The notes beneath the pieces were generated by a model. The model saw only the letters and a program-made list of their open reading frames with translations, was not told where the DNA came from and did no database searches. Positions 5,690 through 9,843 of a stretch of DNA of 9,843 nucleotides are shown in pieces. The position numbers and the translations under genes are program-made. The first letter of the stretch is position 1. Each line of letters opens with the position of its first letter. This DNA comes from Candidatus Fermentibacterota bacterium (GTDB taxonomy: Bacteria; Fermentibacterota; Fermentibacteria; Fermentibacterales; Fermentibacteraceae), in NCBI GenBank assembly GCA_022703195.1, contig JAKLEF010000050.1:1-9843 (forward strand), read 5' to 3'.

Positions 5690-6679
5690 ATGAGAATCGT
5701 CTTCGTGTCGCTGCTGGTTTTGTTTGCCTCGGTCGCATCCGCCGCCGACAGATGCGTGCTCCTCGAGGAGTTCACCTGGGATGGTTGAGGCACCTGCCCC
5801 GGCAGTGCGGTCACTGTCGAGCAGTTCCTGGCAGGGCATCCCGGTGATGCATCCCTCTTCGTGGTCCACTACGGAAGCGCCACCGACCCGTTTTATGCCT
5901 CCAGCCCGGCCGACAACCAGGCCCGGTTGTCCTACTACGGCATCTCCGCCTTCCCTACGGTGATGATGGACGGCCTGTACGACTGCTGGCCCCTCTCGAC
6001 CATGGACGGCTACTTCACCACCAGGATGGCCGTCCCGTGCTACCTTGCGATAGATGTTTCGGCCGATTCCGGTTCGACCTCCGAGAGCGGCACCCTTACG
6101 ATCGGCCTGGCGACGGACATCGGCCTCGACACCGATGCGGTATTGAACGCGATGCTCACCGAGTCTGGCATACCGGGCACCGGCACCTACGCCGCCCAGG
6201 GGATCGACTACAACTTCGGCCTGCGTGCGAACCTCTGCTCGACAACCGGGATGCCGGTCTCGTTCGGCACGGCTCCGGAATCCCAGGAAATCCAGATCAT
6301 CTACGAGATCCCGCCGGAATGGGACTGGGACCAGCTCTATCTGACCACGTTCGTCCAGAGCCCCGTGGATGACGAGGTCCTTAACTCTCACATGGTGAAG
6401 ATGAGCGATCTGTTCGGCACCGGTATCGGCGGAGGCGGAACCGGCATGCCGGTCGTGCTCGCCGCCGGCCCGAACCCCTCGACGGGAACAGTCGAGTACC
6501 GCGTCGAAGGGCTGCAGGAGCCCGCGACGGTTTCCATCTTCTCGATCGACGGCCGGCTGGTGGGGGAGTCGACCCTCTCCGAAGGCGTCTTCGTGATCGG
6601 GACACCGGGGGTCTACATCCTGAGGATGGAGGCCCGGACAGGAGAGACGGCGTCGGCCCAGGTGGTCGTGATCCGCTAG
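5690..6679 (+). CDS. Exported thioredoxin/Omp28-like selenoprotein with UxxC motif and sorting tail (TGA 5786-5788 read as Sec33)
   Basis: One frame of 329 residues, interrupted only by TGA at codon 33. ATG at 5690 follows GGGAGGT. Residues 1-19 are a signal peptide (MRIVFVSLLVLFASVASAA). The next part, CVLLEEFTWDG-U-GTCPG, has the exact spacing of EEFTxxxCxxCP in Omp28-like and other exported thioredoxin-fold proteins, so U33 replaces the first redox Cys and C36 is its partner. The cis-Pro motif FPTVMMDG (P89) follows as expected. Residues about 110-235 resemble the beta-rich Omp28 C-terminal part (SPVDDEVLNSH). From about 240 there is a type-A sorting tail (PNPSTGTVEY, then VSIFSIDGRLV, ending VVVIR). 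A SECIS-like hairpin lies at 5794-5824. Likely role: thiol/selenol redox chemistry in the periplasm or on the surface. Alternatives are a nonsense mutation or sequencing error, but the 296 codons after the TGA are intact and family-like. Confidence 0.85.
5786..5788 (+). other. In-frame TGA proposed to encode selenocysteine
   Basis: The codon occupies the first Cys position of a thioredoxin-fold CxxC motif. TGA is used as a normal stop by the genes ending at 7167 and at 8722, so dedicated recoding is more likely than genome-wide reassignment. Confidence 0.82.
5794..5824 (+). promoter_or_regulatory. Candidate bacterial SECIS element
   Basis: Pairing CGGCAGTG (5800-5807) with CACTGTCG (5812-5819) gives an 8-bp stem with one G-U pair and a CGGU loop (5808-5811). 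Below a 3/2 internal loop (5797-5799 and 5820-5821), CTG (5794-5796) pairs with CAG (5822-5824). The loop begins 20 nt after the TGA and carries GG and GU. Bacterial SECIS loops need an early G at about this distance, and the E. coli fdhF element shows GGUC at almost the same place; here GGUC spans 5809-5812. A competing stem, GCAC/GTGC with TGC/GCA (5790-5808), could form instead, so this needs a folding test. Confidence 0.7.
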
Positions 6680-6703
6680 GCCGCAGGAGGGACTTTTCGA
6701 TTC

Positions 6704-6736
6704 CCCGCCCGCCCGGACGAACGCCCGGGCGGCGGG
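6704..6736 (+). terminator. Strong GC hairpin between selenoprotein and PNPOx-like genes
   Basis: Arms 6704-6716 and 6725-6736 pair over 12 bp with one bulged C and an 8-nt loop (ACGAACGC). No T-run follows on either strand. It may end the selenoprotein transcript in a U-poor, GC-rich genome, or sit as a structure in the leader 17 nt before the next ATG. Confidence 0.4.
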
Positions 6737-6753
6737 ACGGAGAGGCGGGGAGC

Positions 6754-7167
6754 ATGACGAGGAGCGAAGCGCTTGAATTCATACGGAGGAATCCGACCAG
6801 CTTCATGGCCACGATCGAGAACGGCGAGCCCAGGGTCCGTGCGATGGAGACCCCGGTCATAGACGACAACGGGCTGACCTTCTGCACCGGATCGAACAAG
6901 CAGGTATGCCTCCAGCTCACCGCGAACCCCGCGACCGAACTCTGCTACTGGGGTATGGAGGAAGGCATGCAGATCAGATTGCGCGGCCGCATGCAGAAGC
7001 TCGACGACGAGCCTCTGAAGCGTAGCATCGTCGAAGGGCCGTTCGCCTTCCTGAAGCCCGTCGTCGAGAAGTACGGCTGGGATGCCCTTTCCATTTTCCG
7101 GCTCCCGGGTGCGAAGGGCTTCATCTGGCACATGAAGGACGGGAGCGTGGAGGAGTTCGACTTCTGA
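6754..7167 (+). CDS. Pyridoxamine 5'-phosphate oxidase-like flavin-fold protein
   Basis: This encodes 137 residues. ATG at 6754 follows GGGGAG (6747-6752) and the gene ends in TGA. The split-barrel pattern of PNPOx-like proteins is clear: a short N-terminal helix (SEALEFIRRNP), then SFMATIENGEPRVRAM (16-31), LTFCTGSNKQVCLQLTANP (41-59), CYWGMEEG and IRLRGRM (74-80). It is a small single-domain member, so it is more likely a flavin- or F420-type reductase, or a general stress-like protein, than the true vitamin B6 oxidase. Cytoplasmic; no signal peptide. Four cysteines or fewer are present and none forms a known motif. The substrate cannot be told. Confidence 0.88.
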   Translation: MTRSEALEFIRRNPTSFMATIENGEPRVRAMETPVIDDNGLTFCTGSNKQVCLQLTANPATELCYWGMEEGMQIRLRGRMQKLDDEPLKRSIVEGPFAFLKPVVEKYGWDALSIFRLPGAKGFIWHMKDGSVEEFDF

Positions 7168-7284
7168 TCCCCCGTTTGAACATGATATAGTTCAGCCGAC
7201 GGATCGGCGCGCTTCGGGCGGAGAGCCGCGGAATGCGCGTTGTGGAGTCGTGGTGGGATTTTCGGAACCAATGGAGGATGAGCC

Positions 7285-8697
7285 ATGAAGGCTTCACTGA
7301 TCTTCCTGCTGCCTCCCCTCGCCTGTTTCGCTTCACAACTGCACGTTCCGGAGGGATATGCGACCATCCAGGGCGCCATCGACGCCGCCTCTCCGGGGGA
7401 TTCGGTGATGATCGCCCCCGGAGCGTACACAGCAAGCGACACCCTTTCGGGCAAGAGCCTCCATTTCATCGGCGAGGAAGGCTGTCTGTCGACTTCGATC
7501 CAGTCCGAGGGGGACACCGGGCCGGCACTCTATGTCTGTTCGCCCGGCCAGACCGTCTATCTCGAAGGGCTCACGTTCACGGCCAACTGGAGCCTCTGCG
7601 CTCTCTCGACAACCATGTCGATCGTGGAATGCTCCTTCTCCGACCGGGCCGTGTACTCGAGCCCCACCACGGACTTCCACTCATGCCCCTCGGTCACGAT
7701 CAGCGGCTGCCTCTTCGAGGACAACGAGATCGCCGATGCCAACAATACAGGAGGCGCCGCCTTCCGCGCAGAGGACTGCATCTCGGTGGATGTGGAGAAC
7801 TGCTTCTTCAGGCACAACTGGATCGATGACCGCAAGAACGGGCTTGCCATCACGTATGGAGGCGCGGTGTTCGCGTCCGCATCCGGTCTGGAAGTCACGA
7901 ACTGCTGCTTCTGGCAGAACAAGGCCTACAACGGCCGCGGTAGCGCGGTCTATGTGGCCGGGAGCGTGGCCGGATTCGCCAACTGCACTTTCTCGAGCCA
8001 GCTCACCGGCAACGGGCAGAGCATCTACTGCGACGACTCCGAGGTCGAGGTCCGCAACTGCATCCTGTGGGAGACGGCCACCAGCCTGGTCAACGGAGGA
8101 AGCGTCCCGGTGACGATCCTGTACAGCGACATCCAGCCCGGCGGCACTTCCGGCCCGGTATACATGGGCGCGGGGAACATCGAATCGGATCCGTTGTTCT
8201 GGGCCAGTTCGTACTGCCCCTACCATCTCGCAACCGGTTCTCCCTGCATCGACGCAGGCGATCCCGCGGCAGCCTACTACGACCCCGAGGATCCGGCGAA
8301 TCCGGGATCTGCTCTCTGGCCGGCCATGGGGACGGTCAGAAACGACATGGGTGCATTCGGAGGCACGGGGGCCTTCTACTGGCACGACTTCACGACGGGT
8401 ATACCCGGGGGAGACCCCGATCTGGCCACGATCGGCGTCGAATGCAATCCATCCTTCGGTCGGGTGCACCTGTCGGTAGGAACTGCCGTCGAGTCGCCCG
8501 CATCGATCGACTTCTTCGACATGTCTGGGCGCATCGTGGCGTCGGTCGACCTTGGGGATCTGGATGCCGGAACGCACATGGTCACCTGGACGGGGACTCT
8601 CTCCGACGGCTCGCAGGCTGCGGCAGGCGTCTACTTCGCCCGACTGAGGACCGCTTCGGGAGGCTCGCAGTCCGTCAGGCTCGTCTACATGCGCTAG
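7285..8697 (+). CDS. Secreted right-handed parallel beta-helix protein with FlgD-like sorting tail
   Basis: This encodes 470 residues. ATG at 7285 follows GGAGG in ATGGAGGATGAGCC. Residues 1-17 are a signal peptide. TIQGAIDAASPGDSVMIAPG (27-46) is the classic opening of pectate-lyase-like beta-helices. Repeated rungs follow at about 90-265, with Asn- and Cys-rich turns such as VENCFFRHN, VTNCCFWQN and VRNCILWET. SDPLF (301-305), YHLATGSPCIDAGDP (313-327) and RNDMGAFGG (352-360) are typical of the choice-of-anchor Q-type ending of such proteins. Residues about 381-470 are a FlgD-like Ig / sorting tail (IDFFDMSGRIVASVDLGDLD, then GVYFARLR, ending VYMR). It is probably displayed on the surface or released. 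No polysaccharide-lyase catalytic set is visible, so a binding or structural role is as likely as an enzyme. Confidence 0.92.
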   Translation: MKASLIFLLPPLACFASQLHVPEGYATIQGAIDAASPGDSVMIAPGAYTASDTLSGKSLHFIGEEGCLSTSIQSEGDTGPALYVCSPGQTVYLEGLTFTANWSLCALSTTMSIVECSFSDRAVYSSPTTDFHSCPSVTISGCLFEDNEIADANNTGGAAFRAEDCISVDVENCFFRHNWIDDRKNGLAITYGGAVFASASGLEVTNCCFWQNKAYNGRGSAVYVAGSVAGFANCTFSSQLTGNGQSIYCDDSEVEVRNCILWETATSLVNGGSVPVTILYSDIQPGGTSGPVYMGAGNIESDPLFWASSYCPYHLATGSPCIDAGDPAAAYYDPEDPANPGSALWPAMGTVRNDMGAFGGTGAFYWHDFTTGIPGGDPDLATIGVECNPSFGRVHLSVGTAVESPASIDFFDMSGRIVASVDLGDLDAGTHMVTWTGTLSDGSQAAAGVYFARLRTASGGSQSVRLVYMR

Positions 8698-8721
8698 ACG
8701 AGGGTCCCGGGGGCATGCGCG

Positions 8722-9051
8722 TCACGGATCGGCGCAGGGCGCCAGCAGGCAGGAGTAGATCTCCCAGGCGGCATCGGATGTGTCGGGTACTACGCTCTCC
8801 ATGACCGCACGGCCCTCGGCGTAGAGCATCAGGCGGCAGTCGCCCATCTCGGCGAGGAGCCTGGTGTCGGCATCGAGGGCGGCCCTTCTCCCGGCCGCCT
8901 TCAGACGGTCGAGGATGGCATGCAGGTCGAGGGACACCGCCTGCCTCGGAAGGACCTGGTAGTCCCCCCTTTCTCCGTAGGAACAGAGCGTCAGGACCAC
9001 GAAGGCCGTCGGCTCTCCCCCCATATCCAGAATACGGTCATTTCCGGGCAT
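8722..9051 (-). CDS. Small stand-alone protein resembling the C-terminal tail of MoeB/ThiF enzymes
   Basis: This encodes 109 residues and ends in TGA. ATG at 9051 lies 10 nt after GGAGG and overlaps the end of the upstream desulfurase gene by 14 nt, which suggests translational coupling. A second ATG at 9024 lacks a ribosome site. The pattern LTLCSYGERGDYQVLP, then SLDLHAILDRLKAAG, TRLLAEM, LMLYAEGRAVMES and AWEIYSCLL follows, from memory, the tail found after the adenylylating domain of many MoeB/ThiF proteins (LCGRxxVQVxP ... LxxLAxxLxxxG ... LTVFPDGRAIIxGTxD...A...Y). Here it stands alone. In context it may help accept or pass sulfur from the desulfurase. Cytoplasmic. The family call is moderate and the role is inference. 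Confidence 0.75.
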   Translation of the reverse strand: MPGNDRILDMGGEPTAFVVLTLCSYGERGDYQVLPRQAVSLDLHAILDRLKAAGRRAALDADTRLLAEMGDCRLMLYAEGRAVMESVVPDTSDAAWEIYSCLLAPCADP

Positions 9052-9843
9052 CCGACGCTATCCTCCCCAGGGCGGCAATCAGAAGATCGACGTCCGCCAT
9101 GCAGCTGTAGTCGTGGAATGACGCCCTGACCCCGCCCCGGCTCCTGCCGAACAGGGTCCGCCAGAGCGTCGGGGCGCAATGGCTGCCCGATCTCGTCATC
9201 AGCCCGTACTCCTGATCCAGCCTCATCGCCAGCATGTGCGGAGACAGCCCCTCGACCGTGAACGAGAAGACGGGAAGGCGCGGCTGCGTGCCGCGGGGCC
9301 CGTGGAGCTCGAGCCCCTCGATCCCGCCGAGGCCTTCGAGGCAGCGCGCGGTGATCTCGTCCGCATGGCGCCGGCGGCGGTCATGGTCCATCCCCAGCCG
9401 GAATGCCGCGGCGGCTCCCAGCCCCAGGATGCCGGCGATGTTCTGGGTGCCCGGTTCGAGAGCCCTGTGGGGCGGCTCCTTCACTGCCTCGAATCCCCCG
9501 GGGGATGAGTCGGACGCGGAGCCTCCGCCCAGGATCGCAGGGTCGAGCGCCTCGCGCAGTTCCGGCGAGATGAACACGGCCCCGGTGCCCGTGGGGCCGA
9601 AGCACTTGTGCCCCGAGAAGGCATAGGCGTCGACGTGCAGATCGCTGGTGTCGACCTCGGAGTGCGAGAGGGCCTGCGCCCCGTCGACGACGACGAACGC
9701 CCCTCCGGAGGATGCCGATGCGGCGAGCGCGCCCAGGTCCTGGACCGAGCCCGTCACGTTCGATGCGTGCGTGAAGGCCGCCAGGAAGGCTCCATCGCAG
9801 GCCTTCCGCATCTCGTCCGGATCGAGGAAGCCGTCAGGCGACG
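9038..9843 (-). CDS. Class V aminotransferase: cysteine desulfurase / selenocysteine lyase-like, 5' end cut by the window
   Basis: The frame is open to the right edge; 267 residues of the C-terminal part are visible, roughly two thirds of a normal enzyme. PLP-enzyme motifs in order are THASNVTGSVQDL, VVVDGAQALSH (Asp that binds the PLP ring nitrogen), AYAFSGHKCFGPTGTG (Schiff-base Lys), LEPGTQNIAGILGLGA, SGSHCAP (Cys at the active-site position of SufS-type enzymes) and GGVRASFHDY. It should release sulfur, or selenium from selenocysteine, as an enzyme-bound persulfide or selenide. LGGGSASDS and the PGTQN stretch recall the 'EGG' subfamily of desulfurases rather than classical IscS/SufS. It is the first visible gene of a two-gene unit with 8722-9051. 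Confidence 0.93.
   Translation of the reverse strand, partial: SPDGFLDPDEMRKACDGAFLAAFTHASNVTGSVQDLGALAASASSGGAFVVVDGAQALSHSEVDTSDLHVDAYAFSGHKCFGPTGTGAVFISPELREALDPAILGGGSASDSSPGGFEAVKEPPHRALEPGTQNIAGILGLGAAAAFRLGMDHDRRRRHADEITARCLEGLGGIEGLELHGPRGTQPRLPVFSFTVEGLSPHMLAMRLDQEYGLMTRSGSHCAPTLWRTLFGRSRGGVRASFHDYSCMADVDLLIAALGRIASDARK

Noticed and set aside
5786..5788. Genome-wide reassignment of TGA to Gly or Trp
   Set aside because: The PNPOx-like gene (ending 7167) and the MoeB/ThiF-tail gene (ending 8722) both stop at TGA with no sensible continuation, and the TGA sits precisely on a redox Cys position.
5790..5808. Alternative hairpin GCAC/GTGC with TGC/GCA as the SECIS
   Set aside because: Its loop (CCCG) starts only 10 nt after the TGA and lacks an early G, so it does not fit known bacterial SECIS geometry; it is kept only as a competing fold.
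5690..6679. Pseudogene broken by a nonsense mutation
   Set aside because: There is no frameshift or other stop, family motifs continue across the site, and a SECIS-like hairpin follows. It remains the main alternative until sel genes are shown.
1..9843. tRNA, rRNA, CRISPR arrays, insertion sequences or phage genes
   Set aside because: No tRNA-like cloverleaf, regularly spaced repeats, transposase or integrase motifs were seen on either strand by eye.

Overview
The window is GC-rich bacterial DNA carrying eleven protein genes on both strands, with no RNA gene, CRISPR array or insertion sequence that I can see. At least six products are exported: Sec signal peptides or a lipobox open the genes at <1-1251, 1410-2240, 2237-3178, 3351-3911, 5690-6679 and 7285-8697. 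Three of these end in a FlgD-like / type IX secretion type-A sorting tail. That mix suggests an uncultivated FCB-group lineage (for example Fermentibacterota, Eisenbacteria or Krumholzibacteriota). The assignment is inference from gene style, not from a marker gene.

Layout. <1-1251 (-) is a secreted DUF4900-like protein cut by the left edge. It diverges from 1410-2240 (+), a secreted propeller-like protein; two plausible sigma-70 promoters lie back to back between them. 1410-2240 converges on 2237-3178 (-), a secreted 'HEWG' family protein, and their TAG stops overlap inside one CTAG. 3351-3911 (-) is a SnoaL/NTF2-like lipoprotein. 4161-4508 (+) is a VOC/glyoxalase-fold protein. 4588-5544 (+) is a CaCA-type cation exchanger. 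5690-6679 (+) is the exported thioredoxin-fold protein discussed below. 6754-7167 (+) is a PNPOx-like flavin-fold protein. 7285-8697 (+) is a secreted parallel beta-helix protein with a sorting tail. 8722-9051 (-) is a small free-standing protein resembling the C-terminal tail of MoeB/ThiF enzymes. 9038->9843 (-) is a class V cysteine desulfurase cut by the right edge.

The main discovery is at 5690-6679. Read naively it is a short ORF ending in TGA at 5786-5788 followed by a second ORF without a start of its own. Read through, it is one 329-residue protein: signal peptide, thioredoxin/Omp28-like domain and sorting tail. The TGA falls exactly on the first redox cysteine of the CxxC motif (U33-G-T-C36-P). 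A hairpin with a CGGU apical loop starts 20 nt after the TGA, closely matching the geometry of bacterial SECIS elements. TGA ends two other genes here (6754-7167 and 8722-9051), so the code is not globally reassigned. The best reading is an exported selenoprotein, probably delivered to the cell surface.

The desulfurase and its overlapping partner look like a sulfur-transfer pair. A link to selenium supply is possible but only a guess. The other genes show no clear shared pathway beyond the secreted-cargo theme.
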